Positions 44,290 through 54,496 of a DNA stretch of 64,000 nt are shown one piece after another. Position 1 is the stretch's first letter. Each line of letters starts with the position of its first letter. Origin of the DNA: Deltaproteobacteria bacterium (GTDB taxonomy: Bacteria; Desulfobacterota_B; Binatia; UBA9968); contig VBKY01000183.1 in the NCBI GenBank assembly GCA_005879255.1, forward strand, positions 29,326 to 93,325. Reading direction: 5' to 3'. The position numbers were made by a program, and so were the translations under genes. Under the pieces are notes generated by a model, which was not told where the DNA came from, ran no database searches, and saw only the letters and a list, made by a program, of their open reading frames with translations.

Positions 44290-44883
44290 TCAACGGCTCA
44301 ATCGCCGCAGCGTGTCCTTCAAGACATTTTCCAATGAACGATCACCACTCCTAAGAACTTCGCGCACCATCTTCTCAGCCTCAGGCCCTTTATAGCCCAG
44401 ATTGACGAGCGCCGAAACCGCGTCTTGCATCACATGCGAGCCAATCTCCGCTTTTGGGCTCTCCACGCCAGCTGTCGACAGCGTTGCAAGTTTGTCCTTG
44501 AGCTCGACAATCAAGCGCTCGGCGAGTTTCCTGCCCACGCCTGGTATGGCAACCAGACGGGCTTGGTCCCCTACCTTCAGTGCCCGCGCAAGCTCTTCTG
44601 CCGGTATCCCGGACAAAATATTGACTGCCAGCTTAGGGCCGATTCCGGACACGCTGATCAGCAGTAAAAATATCTGTTTTTCGGCGAGATCTTGAAAACC
44701 GAAAAGCTGCAACGCGTCGTCGCGCACATGGGTGTAGATCTGCAGGCTTACCGGTGCACCGATCTCGGGCAATCGGTAAAAGACGTTCAGCGGGATAAAA
44801 ACCTGATAGCCGACGCCGACGACGTCGACGACAATTTCCCCCGGCACTTTCTGGGCCAATGTTCCGCTGATTTGCGCGATCAC
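44290..44883 (-). CDS. ruvA: Holliday junction DNA-binding protein RuvA
   Basis: The 197-residue protein starts at a GTG (44883), giving the family N-terminus IAQISGTLAQKVPGEIVVDV. It has an OB fold with GVGYQVFIPLN, two helix-hairpin-helix motifs (SVSGIGPKLAVNIL and AIPGVGRKLAERL) and a C-terminal RuvB-binding domain (DAVSALVNLGYKGPEAEKMV). The frame is open 32 codons further upstream, overlapping ruvC, but that part has no family match and would leave RuvA too long. Confidence 0.95.
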   Translation of the reverse strand: MIAQISGTLAQKVPGEIVVDVVGVGYQVFIPLNVFYRLPEIGAPVSLQIYTHVRDDALQLFGFQDLAEKQIFLLLISVSGIGPKLAVNILSGIPAEELARALKVGDQARLVAIPGVGRKLAERLIVELKDKLATLSTAGVESPKAEIGSHVMQDAVSALVNLGYKGPEAEKMVREVLRSGDRSLENVLKDTLRRLSR

Positions 44884-44926
44884 TTTGTGATTAGCATGCG
44901 GTTGAGACTTGATCTTCGGCAGCCGT

Positions 44927-45514
44927 TCAACGCTTGGAACCGATATCGACGTAATCTCGCCAACTAGTTCCTTTAACACGCCCGTTCAAAGGCCGCGGCA
45001 CTCTAGTTTGAAAAGTCGCTCGGTGCACATGGCAAATGGCGGCGGCCAAGGCATCCGCGGCATCGGCGCGCATGGCGCCGCGCAGGCACAGCAACGCGGT
45101 CACCATCCTTTGTACTTGCTCCTTGGTTGCTCGCCCATAACCGACCACGGCAACTTTGATTTCCGCCGCCGAGTACTCGGAGACGTCGATTTGATTCTGC
45201 GCCGCCGCCAACAACGCCATGCCGCGCGCTTGGCCGAGCTTCAAGGCACTCTGCACGTTACGGGAGAAGAACACTTTTTCTAAGCTCACGGCGGCGGGCT
45301 GATACTGTTGTACGATGTCGTGAATACCGCGATAAATTTGACTCAGGCGGGCCGCTTGTCCGAGCGCGGCCGAAACGCCAATCGTTCCGTGAGCGACGTG
45401 ACAAAGCCGATTGCCTTCGATTTCGATGAGCCCCCAACCGGTAACGATGGAGCCGGGATCGATGCCGAGAACAATTTCGCGGATGAGCCGCTTGGTCTTC
45501 GGCGGCGCCGCCAC
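44927..45514 (-). CDS. ruvC: Holliday junction resolvase RuvC
   Basis: A 195-residue RNase H-fold nuclease. The metal-binding aspartate is in VLGIDPGSIVTGWG, the glutamate in SLEKVFFSRNVQSALKLGQA and the C-terminal acidic pair in RADAADALAAAICH. The start is a GTG at 45514, 5 bp after the yebC stop codon. The C-terminus is about 20 residues longer than usual. Confidence 0.96.
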   Translation of the reverse strand: MAAPPKTKRLIREIVLGIDPGSIVTGWGLIEIEGNRLCHVAHGTIGVSAALGQAARLSQIYRGIHDIVQQYQPAAVSLEKVFFSRNVQSALKLGQARGMALLAAAQNQIDVSEYSAAEIKVAVVGYGRATKEQVQRMVTALLCLRGAMRADAADALAAAICHVHRATFQTRVPRPLNGRVKGTSWRDYVDIGSKR

Positions 45515-45518
45515 TGCT

Positions 45519-46265
45519 TCAGCTCGCCCTGTCCATTAGCTCGTTAGGAATATTGAAATTCGCCGAGACACTCTGGACATCGTCGTGGTCTTCCAACTCT
45601 TCGGTCAGCTTCAAGATCTGCTCGACGTGCTTGGCGTCGACGTCCACTGTGTTTTTGGGCACCAAAGTCACCTGCGCGCTGGCGACTACGATTTTTTCCT
45701 GGTCCAAGCGGTCTTTGACTGCGGTGAAATCCTCCGCCGGGGTAACCACCTCGAAGAGATCGTCTTCGTCCCGCACATCTTCGGCGCCAGCGTCGAGAAC
45801 GATGCCCATGAGTCGCTCCTCATCGACTTGCGACTTCTCGATCGTGATCAGCCCTTTCTTATCGAACATCCACGATACACAACCGGTCTCTCCCAGGTTG
45901 CCGCCATGCTTCGCGAATAGGCGGCGAACTTCCGACACCGTGCGATTCTTGTTGTCGGTTAAAACCTGGGCGATGATCGCCGCGCCACCCGGCCCATAAC
46001 CTTCGTACTGGATCTCTTCGTAAGTGACACCTTCAAGCTCGCCCGTGCCCTTTTTGATCGCCCGATCGATGTTTTCGCCGGGCATACTGGCGGCGCGCGC
46101 GGTCGTAACTGCGGTGCGTAGCCGCGGGTTTGAATTCAAATCGCCTCCGCCCATACGCGCGGCGACAGTGATTTCTTTGATAAACTTGGTGAAGAGCTTG
46201 CCTTTTTTCGCGTCCTTGGCAGCCTTCTTATGCTTGATCGTGCTCCACTTCGAATGACCGGACAT
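45519..46265 (-). CDS. yebC: YebC/PmpR family protein
   Basis: A 248-residue protein starting [20 protein letters not shown], with [20 protein letters not shown] and [19 protein letters not shown] in the usual places. Family members act as transcription regulators, and recent work ties them to relief of ribosome stalling at proline tracts. The ATG at 46265 is fixed by the conserved N-terminus; the frame is open to 46409. yebC-ruvC-ruvA-ruvB is the standard order. Confidence 0.95.
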   Translation of the reverse strand: MSGHSKWSTIKHKKAAKDAKKGKLFTKFIKEITVAARMGGGDLNSNPRLRTAVTTARAASMPGENIDRAIKKGTGELEGVTYEEIQYEGYGPGGAAIIAQVLTDNKNRTVSEVRRLFAKHGGNLGETGCVSWMFDKKGLITIEKSQVDEERLMGIVLDAGAEDVRDEDDLFEVVTPAEDFTAVKDRLDQEKIVVASAQVTLVPKNTVDVDAKHVEQILKLTEELEDHDDVQSVSANFNIPNELMDRAS

Positions 46266-46468
46266 AGTCAGAGCCTTCCCTTCTAAAATCGCTGGTAAAT
46301 TAACACAAACGCTATGCCGCGTAAACCAGGGCGACGAGCGGCTTGAATGTAAATAATCTCCGCTCCAGGAACTGCCATCGTTTGTTGCGCCGGCAAAGTG
46401 CGACGACAAAACGTTAAATGTCGGTAATTACTTTTTTCCCGCCAAGCTTTTCGCTATAATCCGCCACA

Positions 46469-47164
46469 ATGAATTTCTCCAGCGCACCGATTCCTAACCA
46501 TACCGGCTTTTACATACTAACACGTATTGCCGGCGCGCTTTGCTTTTTTTCATTTGCGGTCAGTTGTTCGGTGCCGCCATCCAAGGCGAGGGTATCGCTA
46601 CCGCCTGACAGTCGCCTGAGTCAAACCGGCATCGCGTCATGGTATGGTCCCGGCTTTCATGGCAGCGCCACCGCCAGCGGTGACATCTACAATCAAAGCG
46701 ATCTCACCGCGGCGCACCAAACCCTCCCGCTCGGCACGCGCGTGTTGGTCACAAACTTGGAAAACGGCAGCTCGACTCAAGTAACGGTCAACGACCGCGG
46801 GCCCTTCGCCAAGGGACGCGTCATCGACCTCTCCTACGCGGCAGCACAGTCAATCAACATGGTCGGCCCGGGAACGGCATTGGTCCGCGTCGACGTCATC
46901 GATAGTCCGACGCGAATTCAAACGATCCGTGCGTCGCTCGATTATACTTTACAGGTGGGTTCCTTTTCTCAATTGGAAAACGCTGAGCAGCTGCGCGATC
47001 GCTTGGCGAAATCATTCACCGACGTGACCATAGCGCCGACACAGTCCAAAGACCTCACCTACTATCGTGTCCATCTCGGCACCTTCTCCACTCGCGCCGA
47101 CGCAGAGGAGCAGGCGCGACAAGTGACCCAAGCAGGATATTCAGTGATCATCATGGAGAAATAG
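46469..47164 (+). CDS. rlpA: RlpA-like lytic transglycosylase lipoprotein with SPOR domain
   Basis: A 231-residue protein with a lipoprotein signal ending at FAVSC (cysteine ~31), an RlpA double-psi barrel containing GIASWYGPGFHGSATASGD, then LPLGTRVLVTN and the catalytic-type VNDRGPFAKGRVIDLSYAAA, and a C-terminal SPOR domain (YTLQVGSFSQLENAEQLRDR) that binds denuded septal glycan. It is probably a septal peptidoglycan enzyme. A TATAAT at 46455-46460 sits so close to the ATG that the transcript may have almost no leader. Confidence 0.92.
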   Translation: MNFSSAPIPNHTGFYILTRIAGALCFFSFAVSCSVPPSKARVSLPPDSRLSQTGIASWYGPGFHGSATASGDIYNQSDLTAAHQTLPLGTRVLVTNLENGSSTQVTVNDRGPFAKGRVIDLSYAAAQSINMVGPGTALVRVDVIDSPTRIQTIRASLDYTLQVGSFSQLENAEQLRDRLAKSFTDVTIAPTQSKDLTYYRVHLGTFSTRADAEEQARQVTQAGYSVIIMEK

Positions 47165-47185
47165 GTGGAGAGCCTTTGACAGAGC

Positions 47186-48106
47186 TCAATTTTCATTCAC
47201 AAGCAAATAACGGCCATCCTCTCTTTTCACTCGGCCATCGCGCATCAGCTTTTCTAGATGCGCCTGTACGGAAAACTCGGCGACTCTCTGGAGCGCCGGT
47301 GACACATCGACATAGATCATCTGCGTAATATCACCGATGGTGTCGCGCCCCCGGCGTAGCGCCGCGAGCACTTGCTGCTCACGCTCGAGCCGATGCTTGA
47401 TGTATTCGCGGATTTTCGCTTCGGGTTTGCCGATCAGCGGACCATGGCCGGGCAAAATCAAGCTGATGTCGAAACCGAGCAACCGCTCCAGCGATTTTAA
47501 ATAGTCGGTCATGTTGCCGTCGGGCGGATGAATCACTGCCGTGCCGTAGCCGAGAATGTTGTCCCCGCTGAACAGCACCTTATCGCCGGATTCATAGAAG
47601 CAGCAATGGCCCGACTCGTGTCCCGGAGTGTGGAGAACATGCAATTCTCCGTCGCCGAATGAGATCCTCTCATTGTCATCGTACTGAAAATCTTCGCCGC
47701 CGAGATAGTCGCGGCGCGAGCGATGGATGCCGAGTTTGGCGCCGCAGCGCTTGCGTAGCGCGAGCGCGCCGCCGCAGTGATCACTATGAATATGCGTGAG
47801 TAGGATCTTGTCGATTTTCTTGGCGCCCATCGCTTCCACCTGCTCGATAATCCCGTCCAAATTCGAATCAGCGCTCAGCGCGACATCGATGACGATCACA
47901 TTTTCCTTGCCAACGACGTACTGGTTCGTCCCCTGTAACGTCATGATGCCTGGATTATTTGCGGTGTAGCGACCGATAAAATCGGGTGTAGTCATTGAGG
48001 ACCTTTCAGCGGCATTCGCGTCCCGGCGGAAGAATTGACGTGAGCCGAAGAGAAGCACGAGCGACGACTTGCTCAATGTCGCTAGCGCTTGTCTTCTGGT
48101 AAACAC
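47186..48106 (-). CDS. MBL-fold metallo-hydrolase, possibly Tat-exported
   Basis: The metallo-beta-lactamase fold has THIHSDHCGGALAL (HxHxDH), LHTPGHESGHCCFY, LFSGDNILGYGTAV and ILPGHGP, so a two-metal site is intact. The C-terminus resembles the winged-helix tail of LACTB2-like enzymes. With the GTG at 48106 the protein gains a Tat-like signal (TRRQALATLSKSSLVLLFGS, cleavage near ANA); with the ATG at 47995 (AAAGG upstream) it would be cytosolic, about 269 residues. The twin-arginine wording is unlikely by chance, but the choice remains open. Substrate is unknown. Confidence 0.8.
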   Translation of the reverse strand: MFTRRQALATLSKSSLVLLFGSRQFFRRDANAAERSSMTTPDFIGRYTANNPGIMTLQGTNQYVVGKENVIVIDVALSADSNLDGIIEQVEAMGAKKIDKILLTHIHSDHCGGALALRKRCGAKLGIHRSRRDYLGGEDFQYDDNERISFGDGELHVLHTPGHESGHCCFYESGDKVLFSGDNILGYGTAVIHPPDGNMTDYLKSLERLLGFDISLILPGHGPLIGKPEAKIREYIKHRLEREQQVLAALRRGRDTIGDITQMIYVDVSPALQRVAEFSVQAHLEKLMRDGRVKREDGRYLLVNEN

Positions 48107-48177
48107 AAACTTGTCACACTTCGCCCAGGATCATCTAACCACGAAGCACGAGCGCGCCATAAGAAGGAGTCGGATGG

Positions 48178-48255
48178 TTCACCGCTGAGGCGCCGAGGAC
48201 GCGGAGGGGGAGTTTAAAAATAAAGACTCTGCGAACTCTGTGCCTCTGCGGTGAA
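48178..48255. repeat. Imperfect inverted repeat, TTCACCGC...GCGGTGAA type
   Basis: Two 29-bp arms (48178-48206 and 48227-48255) pair at about 23 of 29 positions around a 20-bp A-rich loop, with TTCACCGC and GCGGTGAA at the tips and GAGGC/GCCTC inside. It lies between the MBL hydrolase and aconitase genes. Arms of this wording look like a dispersed intergenic repeat. Confidence 0.7.
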
Positions 48256-48318
48256 TCCTGCTTTTCCCCTTTGGTTGCGACGCTGCCGCGCTGAGTTTTT
48301 TGTGGCTAAATCCTTCTC

Positions 48319-51012
48319 CTAATTCTGCAACAACTGCCGCAGGACAAATTCCAGAATGCCGCCGTGGCGGTAATAATCCAGCTCCGCCGGCGTATCGATT
48401 CGACAGATCACTTTGAACTCGGTCACCTTGCCATCGTCCGCGGTCGCTTTGACCGTCAATTCCTGGCGCAACTTCAGGCCCGGACCGATGCCGAGAATAT
48501 CGAATTTCTCAAAACCGGTGAGATTATGACTCTTGAGATTTTCTCCCGGCTTGAAAACCAGGGGTACGATGCCCATACCGATCAAGTTACTTCGGTGGAT
48601 GCGTTCAAAGCTCTCGGCGATTGCGGCTTTGATACCGAGCAAGCGCGGTCCTTTAGCTGCCCAGTCGCGCGACGAACCGGTGCCGTATTCTTTTCCGGCG
48701 ATCACGATCAGCGGCGTGCCTTCCTTTTGATATTGCATCGCAGCGTCGTAGATCGACATTTGCTTTTTGTCCGGCAGATGGACGGTGACGCCACCTTCCG
48801 TGCCCGGCGCCAGCAGGTTTTTCAAGCGGATGTTAGCAAAGGTGCCGCGCATCATCACTTCGTGGTTGCCGCGCCGCGCGCCGTATTGGTTGTAATCTTT
48901 GGGCAATACGTCGTTGTTGGTGAGATAGCGCGCCGCCGGGCCGTTCTTCTCGATGGCGCCCGCCGGCGAAATATGGTCCGTGGTCACGGAATCGCCGAGT
49001 AGCGCGAGCACGCGCGCCCCGGTGATCGATTTCGGCTCGGCGGGAGTTTTCGTCATGCCGTCGAAGTACGGCGCCTCGCGCACATACGTCGATTGCGGGT
49101 CCCATTTGAAAAGCTCACCTTCGGGCACCGGCATGCTTTTCCATTGTTCATCGCCCTCGGTCGCCATGCTGTACTCTTTCTTGAACATCTCCGAGCGCAC
49201 CGACTTACGCATCGTTTCATTCACTGCTTCCGGCGTCGGCCAAATGTCTTTCAGGTACACCGGTTTGCCCTGAGAATCGTTGCCCAGCGGATCGTTGTAA
49301 AGATCGACGTTCATGCTTCCCGCCAGCGCATAAGCCACCACCAACGGTGGCGAAGCCAAATAATTCGCGCGGACGCTGGCATGAATGCGTCCTTCGAAGT
49401 TTCGATTACCAGAGAGCACGGCTGCAGCCACAAGATCGCCTTCTTGAATTGCGTTCGACACCGGTTCCGGCAGCGGACCGCTGTTGCCAATACAAGTCGT
49501 ACAACCGTAACCGACCAGATGAAAGCCGATTTTTTCCAAGTAGGGAAGCAAACCGCTGTCTTTCAAATATTCAGTGACGACACGGGAGCCGGGCGCCAGA
49601 CTGGTCTTCACCCACGGCTTACTGGTGAGCCCTTTTTCGGCGGCGTTTTTGGCCAAAAGAGCCGCGCCGATCATCACCGACGGATTCGAAGTGTTGGTGC
49701 AGCTCGTGATCGCCGAAATCACCACGGAGCCATGACCGAGCTGGAATTTATCGCCGTTCATTTGCACGGCGACATTCTTGTCGGGGCTGCCGCTCTTGAT
49801 GAGCGACGGCAAAGCTTCTTTGAAAGCCTTCTTGCTTTCAGTCAAGGCAATACGATCCTGCGGTCGTCGTGGTCCCGCAATGCTCGGCACGACGCTCGCA
49901 AGGTCGAGTTCCAATGTATCGCTGAACATCGGATCGGGCGACGCATCCGTGCGGAACATTCCCTGCTCTTTGGCGTAGGTCTCGACGAGCTTGATCAGAT
50001 CAGAAGCGCGTCCAGTGAGCTCCAAGTAACGCAGCGTCTCGTCATCCACCGGGAAATAACCGATCGTCGCGCCATACTCCGGCCCCATGTTGCCGATCGT
50101 GGCGCGGTCAGCAAGGCTCAAGCTCGACAACCCCGGCCCGTAGAACTCAACGAATTTCTCCACGACGCCCTTTTTTCTAAGCATCTGGACGACCGTGAGA
50201 ACCAAGTCCGTCGCCGTCGCTCCCGCGGGCAGTTTGCCGTGAAGCTTGAACCCGATTACTTCCGGAATGAGCATGATGATCGGCTGGCCGAGCAGCGCGG
50301 CCTCCGCTTCGATGCCGCCGACGCCCCAGCCAACGACACCCAAGCCATTGATCATCGTCGTATGCGAGTCGGTGCCGACGACGCTATCGGGATAGGCAAT
50401 GTGCGCGCCGTCTTTCGTGCCGCGAAAGACCACTGGCGCAAGGTATTCAAGATTGACCTGATGGCAGATCCCGGTATCCGGCGGAATGAGGCGAAAATTA
50501 TCGAAGGCTTTCTGTCCCCAGCGCAGGAACGCGTAACGCTCGACGTTGCGGCGAAATTCGATCTCTGAGTTCTTCTGCAAGGCGTCCGCCGATCCGAAGT
50601 AATCGACTTGGACCGAGTGATCGATGACCAAATCGACCGGCGCCAACGGATTGATCTTCTTGGGATCGCCGCCGAGCCGCTTCATGGCTTCCCGCATCAC
50701 CGCAAGGTCGACAATGGCCGGTACGCCGGTCAAGTCCTGCATCAACACCCGCGCCGGCATGAACGCGATCTCCTTATCCGGCTTGGCTTTGGGATTCCAG
50801 TTGGCTAACGCTTCGATATCGGTTTTGTTAACGTGATGGTTGTCTTCGTGGCGGAGCAGGTTCTCCAAAAGAACCTTCAAAGAAACCGGCAGGCGAGAGA
50901 CGTTTTTAAAGCCGGCTCGTTCCAGCTGATCGAGCCGAAAGATGTCGTAGCTGTCGTTGCCGACTTTCAACGTCTTTTGCGCGGCGAAACTATCCACAGA
51001 CTTGTGTGCCAT
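48319..51012 (-). CDS. acnA: Aconitate hydratase A
   Basis: An 897-residue aconitase interconverting citrate and isocitrate. The [4Fe-4S] cysteines are in [20 protein letters not shown] and in [13 protein letters not shown]; substrate-binding motifs include [40 protein letters not shown] and the [13 protein letters not shown] segment near the N-terminus. Length and motif order match the AcnA/IRP type. AAGGAG stands before the ATG. It is monocistronic and divergent from the ABC substrate-binding protein. Confidence 0.98.
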   Translation of the reverse strand: MAHKSVDSFAAQKTLKVGNDSYDIFRLDQLERAGFKNVSRLPVSLKVLLENLLRHEDNHHVNKTDIEALANWNPKAKPDKEIAFMPARVLMQDLTGVPAIVDLAVMREAMKRLGGDPKKINPLAPVDLVIDHSVQVDYFGSADALQKNSEIEFRRNVERYAFLRWGQKAFDNFRLIPPDTGICHQVNLEYLAPVVFRGTKDGAHIAYPDSVVGTDSHTTMINGLGVVGWGVGGIEAEAALLGQPIIMLIPEVIGFKLHGKLPAGATATDLVLTVVQMLRKKGVVEKFVEFYGPGLSSLSLADRATIGNMGPEYGATIGYFPVDDETLRYLELTGRASDLIKLVETYAKEQGMFRTDASPDPMFSDTLELDLASVVPSIAGPRRPQDRIALTESKKAFKEALPSLIKSGSPDKNVAVQMNGDKFQLGHGSVVISAITSCTNTSNPSVMIGAALLAKNAAEKGLTSKPWVKTSLAPGSRVVTEYLKDSGLLPYLEKIGFHLVGYGCTTCIGNSGPLPEPVSNAIQEGDLVAAAVLSGNRNFEGRIHASVRANYLASPPLVVAYALAGSMNVDLYNDPLGNDSQGKPVYLKDIWPTPEAVNETMRKSVRSEMFKKEYSMATEGDEQWKSMPVPEGELFKWDPQSTYVREAPYFDGMTKTPAEPKSITGARVLALLGDSVTTDHISPAGAIEKNGPAARYLTNNDVLPKDYNQYGARRGNHEVMMRGTFANIRLKNLLAPGTEGGVTVHLPDKKQMSIYDAAMQYQKEGTPLIVIAGKEYGTGSSRDWAAKGPRLLGIKAAIAESFERIHRSNLIGMGIVPLVFKPGENLKSHNLTGFEKFDILGIGPGLKLRQELTVKATADDGKVTEFKVICRIDTPAELDYYRHGGILEFVLRQLLQN

Positions 51013-51156
51013 CTAAGACTCCTTGTATATAAGGTTACCGGTGGGTAGACCTATTGTGTAGCAAGGTGAAGGGATAAAGCAACAGGGAGGATCGGGTGGA
51101 ATACCTGATTACTCTCAATCAGCCAAGCAAGACGGTGGACAGGAAAGGAAAGCTAG

Positions 51157-52155
51157 ATGACAAGACGACGAACTCTAACAATGGCGGTCTTTGCATTGTT
51201 GACGCCGATCTTGTGGCACGCTTCGGGCCAAGCGCAACTGACGAAGTTAAACGTTGGCTATAGCGCCATAAGCGGAGATGCCCTACCCGCCTGGATCGCC
51301 AAAGACGCGGGGATTTTTGAAAAAAACGGTCTTGACGTTCAGCTAGTCTTTTTCACGGGCGGCACGACGGCGGTCATGGCGTTAGTCTCCGCGGATACGC
51401 CGATCGCGCAGTTAGCGGGCGCGGCCGTGGTCAACTCTGTCATGGCAGGATCCGACGCCGCGCTGGTCGTCGGCGGCGTTACGTCGCTCAATTACTATTT
51501 AATGGGCCGTCCGGAAATCAAAACCGCAGAGCAGCTCAAAGGCGGCACCGTAGCGATCAGCCGCTTCGGCTCGTCGTCAGATTTCATCGCTCGCTTCGCA
51601 TTGCAAAAAGTCGGCTTGACACCGGGAAAAGACGTGACGATCGTCCAGATTGGCAGCACGACGGCGCGTGTGGATGCCGCCTTGACCGGGCGCGTGCAAG
51701 CCACCGTCGTCAACCCGCCGGCGAGCATCATCGCGCAAAAACGCGGCATGACCGTCTTGGCGGATCTCCCCAAACTCGGTTTGGTCTACCAGCACACCAG
51801 CGTGGCAACGACGAGAAAATACATTCGCGAGCACCCTGAAATTGTCCGGCGCTATGTCAAGTCGCAGGTCGACGCCGTGCATCGCATTTACACCGACAAA
51901 GAAGCGTCGTTGCGAGCTTTGGCGCGGTTCATCGGCCGCACCGTCGAGCGCGACGTACTCGAGAAGACCTGGGAAAATCTGCTCAGCGAAGCGGTTCTGC
52001 CTAGGAAACAATACCCATCGCTCGAGGGAATCAAGACGATCCTGGCGACTGAGCTGAAAGGCAAACCCGACAAACCTGAGGACTTTGTCGACTCGAGTTT
52101 CATCAGGGAGTTGGATCAGAGCGGCTACATCGACGGCCTCTATAAGAAACGCTGA
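51157..52155 (+). CDS. NitT/TauT-type ABC substrate-binding protein
   Basis: This 332-residue exported protein has a signal peptide (MTRRRTLTMAVFALLTPILW, cleavage probably after GQA) and the NMT1/SsuA-like fold, with NVGYSAISGDALPAWIAKDA, GIFEKNGLDVQLVF and GGTVAISRFGSSSDF. No permease or ATPase gene is adjacent, so it is an orphan binding protein, as is common in lineages with many such proteins. The ligand is unknown; relatives bind nitrate, taurine, sulfonates or thiamine precursors. Confidence 0.87.
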   Translation: MTRRRTLTMAVFALLTPILWHASGQAQLTKLNVGYSAISGDALPAWIAKDAGIFEKNGLDVQLVFFTGGTTAVMALVSADTPIAQLAGAAVVNSVMAGSDAALVVGGVTSLNYYLMGRPEIKTAEQLKGGTVAISRFGSSSDFIARFALQKVGLTPGKDVTIVQIGSTTARVDAALTGRVQATVVNPPASIIAQKRGMTVLADLPKLGLVYQHTSVATTRKYIREHPEIVRRYVKSQVDAVHRIYTDKEASLRALARFIGRTVERDVLEKTWENLLSEAVLPRKQYPSLEGIKTILATELKGKPDKPEDFVDSSFIRELDQSGYIDGLYKKR

Positions 52156-52289
52156 TTGAGCTTAGAACTGGGAGTCCTAGTGGTGACGCTCGGTTGTACG
52201 ATTTGACCGGACGCTGGTCTTTACTACCAGATAGATAAAGTACACACTTCAATGGGCCTACTGCGATAGAAATCTAAGGAGGTAAGCTC

Positions 52290-52763
52290 ATGCGTAAACG
52301 AATAATCCATCAAGGTACTCAAGACGTCTCGCCTTCGAATCAACAGTGGTTGAACTTGGAAACTCTCGCCGAAATCGAGGTCACATCCGAGGACGCGGCG
52401 CATCCGATCGAGTCCGCATTGATACCGAGTGCCGGATCGGGCTGGCGCGCGGTACAACCTGGACAGCAGACGGTCCGTTTGCTATTTGACGAGCCGCAGC
52501 GGGTCAGGCGAATACATTTAGTCTTTCAAGAGAATGAGCAGGAGCGCACCCAGCAGTTTGTGCTGCGCTGGTCCTCGGACTGCGGTCAGTCGTATCGGGA
52601 GATCGTGCGTCAGCAGTATAATTTCAGCCCTCCCGACACTACCCGAGAACTCGAAGATCTTACTGTTGAGCTCGACGGCTTGACCACACTGGAACTGAAT
52701 ATCATTCCCAATATAAGTGGGGGACTGGCCTGCGCCTCGCTAAATCAGTTGCGTCTTGTGTGA
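52290..52763 (+). CDS. Uncharacterised beta-sandwich (carbohydrate-binding-like) protein
   Basis: A 157-residue protein without signal peptide or membrane helix. The pattern alternates beta-strands with SEDAAHPIESALIPSAGSGW, QTVRLLFDEPQRVRRIHLVF, FVLRWSSDCGQSYREIVRQQ and YNFSPPDTTRELEDLTVELD, resembling the discoidin (F5/8 type C) fold. I know similar hypothetical proteins are annotated as carbohydrate-binding, but no function is established. AAGGAGGT lies 7 bases before the ATG, so it is well translated. It converges with the phosphohexomutase gene, 17 bp away. Confidence 0.65.
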   Translation: MRKRIIHQGTQDVSPSNQQWLNLETLAEIEVTSEDAAHPIESALIPSAGSGWRAVQPGQQTVRLLFDEPQRVRRIHLVFQENEQERTQQFVLRWSSDCGQSYREIVRQQYNFSPPDTTRELEDLTVELDGLTTLELNIIPNISGGLACASLNQLRLV

Positions 52764-52780
52764 TTGGTCATGAGCGGACC

Positions 52781-54496
52781 TTACGTGAACGCTCGTTCCA
52801 GCTGACGCAAGATCCCATCGGGTTCGCGCAACCCGAGTTCCACGATTTGATCGGCGCGCGCTTGAGAATCGCTGTTGGCATAAATGCGCAGTTGTGGCGC
52901 GTTGCCCGAGGGCCGGACGTGCACCACGTCGTCGTTCTGGAAATAGACGCGCACGCCGTCGAGCACATTGATTCTTACGATGTCGTCGAAGCCCAGCGCA
53001 CGCGTGAAGAAACGGCTCAACGTCGCTTGACGTTCCAGCCACTCTTTGCGCGCCGGTTGTGCAAGTCGCGCGGCGGTGTCGCCCGCGCGACTGCGATCAA
53101 GTACGAGTCCCGCGCCAGCGAACTCCACGTCGATTGTGCTATCGGCTGGAATCAGTCGAGCGAGAATGGCCTGGCTCGCCGCAACCGGGAAGTTGTCGAG
53201 TAGACCGGCGCATCCGAAGCGCGCCGGCAGCCGGTCCCATAACGTGGACAAGCCGATCCCTTGCTCTGCTGCGGCGAACAGATTTGCCAAGATTGGCAAG
53301 ATCGCATCGCGCGTTGGCAGCGCCGCCAGGGTGCCCGCGCTTAGCGCGATATTGCTGCCGGTCAAAAATCCGCCGTTGGCTTCCCAGCCGAGGATTCGTT
53401 CGTGGCTTCCGGCGCCGCGCAATTCGTCGAGGGCGGAGATGACGTAGGGCGAGCCGATTTTAGTCTTTTCGAGTAAAACCCCGCGTTCGCCCATACGTCG
53501 TTCGACAGCATCGTTGGCGCTAATGGGAACCGCAGCGGCATCCGCGTTCAGATACTCGGCGACGATGATGCCCAGAAGGTCGCCGGGCAGGAAGCGCACG
53601 CGGCGGCCGCCAGGCTTAACCTCGCTGGCAGGCAGAACGGCCGTTACTAATGGCCGATCGGAGTCGCCGTCAGTAGAGACGATGGCATGAGGCGGCCGGC
53701 CACTCGTTTCAGCGACGACGGCGAATTCCTCTAGACGATCCAGCTGTTCACCGGTGATGTTTTCCGTGTCGATGGGAATAAACATGTCACTGCGTCCCGC
53801 GGTGATCACTTCGGCACCGAGCTCGCGCAGGATGCGCGGTAGCACGTCGCGACCAACCGCCGAATGCTGATACACAAGAACGCGCAAACCGGAGAGGCCG
53901 CCGCCAGTGAAGCTGCTCAGATAACGACGGACATAGGCTTCTTCGGCGGCGCGATCCAAGGTTGGCAAGGCCGGCGGGCGCTTGAGCATTCCGGACGCGT
54001 CGATTGCCGATGCGGTTGCGGTCCGGCTGTACTCTTCCGCGCGCACGCGCTCGACCTCACGGGTGATGCCTGCTTCGTCCGCCTTCAAAATCTCGCCGAC
54101 GGTTTTATTGATTTTAATCCCGTTGCGATCGAATGGGATGTGGCTGCCGGTCACCATCACGCCGGCGCATCTACTGGAGATAGAATGAGATATCAATGCC
54201 GGCGTCGGAATCTTGCCGGCGTTCTCCACCTGGAAGCCCGAGTCGATAATCGCTTGGGCGCCAGCGCGCATGATGCGGTCAGTGCTCGGCCGCAAGTCGC
54301 CGGCAACGACCACCCTGCTGCCCGGTCGAATATCGCCGATACTTAACAGATACCGCAGCGTTGCTTTGACGTTGATATAAGCTTCGATGTCGGTGATGTC
54401 TTTGACTAAACCACGCAGCCCGCTGGTGCCAAACGCCAACGGCACCGGCGCATAGTTGAGAAACGAAATCGTCGGGTCTATTCGTGCTTCGGCCAT
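52781..54496 (-). CDS. Phosphohexomutase (phosphomannomutase/phosphoglucomutase family)
   Basis: A 571-residue alpha-D-phosphohexomutase with all four signature loops: the phosphoserine loop VMVTGSHIPFDRNGIK, the metal loop STDGDSDRPLV, the sugar loop GWEANGGFL, and the phosphate-binding loop RPSGNAPQLRIY. The N-terminus starts with FGTSGLRGLVKDI. The substrate cannot be fixed between mannose, glucose and glucosamine phosphates, although the length fits the longer phosphomannomutase types. A palindromic operator with a downstream -10 element lies 230 bp upstream on its strand (54723-54738), leaving a leader of about 190 bases. Confidence 0.9.
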   Translation of the reverse strand: MAEARIDPTISFLNYAPVPLAFGTSGLRGLVKDITDIEAYINVKATLRYLLSIGDIRPGSRVVVAGDLRPSTDRIMRAGAQAIIDSGFQVENAGKIPTPALISHSISSRCAGVMVTGSHIPFDRNGIKINKTVGEILKADEAGITREVERVRAEEYSRTATASAIDASGMLKRPPALPTLDRAAEEAYVRRYLSSFTGGGLSGLRVLVYQHSAVGRDVLPRILRELGAEVITAGRSDMFIPIDTENITGEQLDRLEEFAVVAETSGRPPHAIVSTDGDSDRPLVTAVLPASEVKPGGRRVRFLPGDLLGIIVAEYLNADAAAVPISANDAVERRMGERGVLLEKTKIGSPYVISALDELRGAGSHERILGWEANGGFLTGSNIALSAGTLAALPTRDAILPILANLFAAAEQGIGLSTLWDRLPARFGCAGLLDNFPVAASQAILARLIPADSTIDVEFAGAGLVLDRSRAGDTAARLAQPARKEWLERQATLSRFFTRALGFDDIVRINVLDGVRVYFQNDDVVHVRPSGNAPQLRIYANSDSQARADQIVELGLREPDGILRQLERAFT

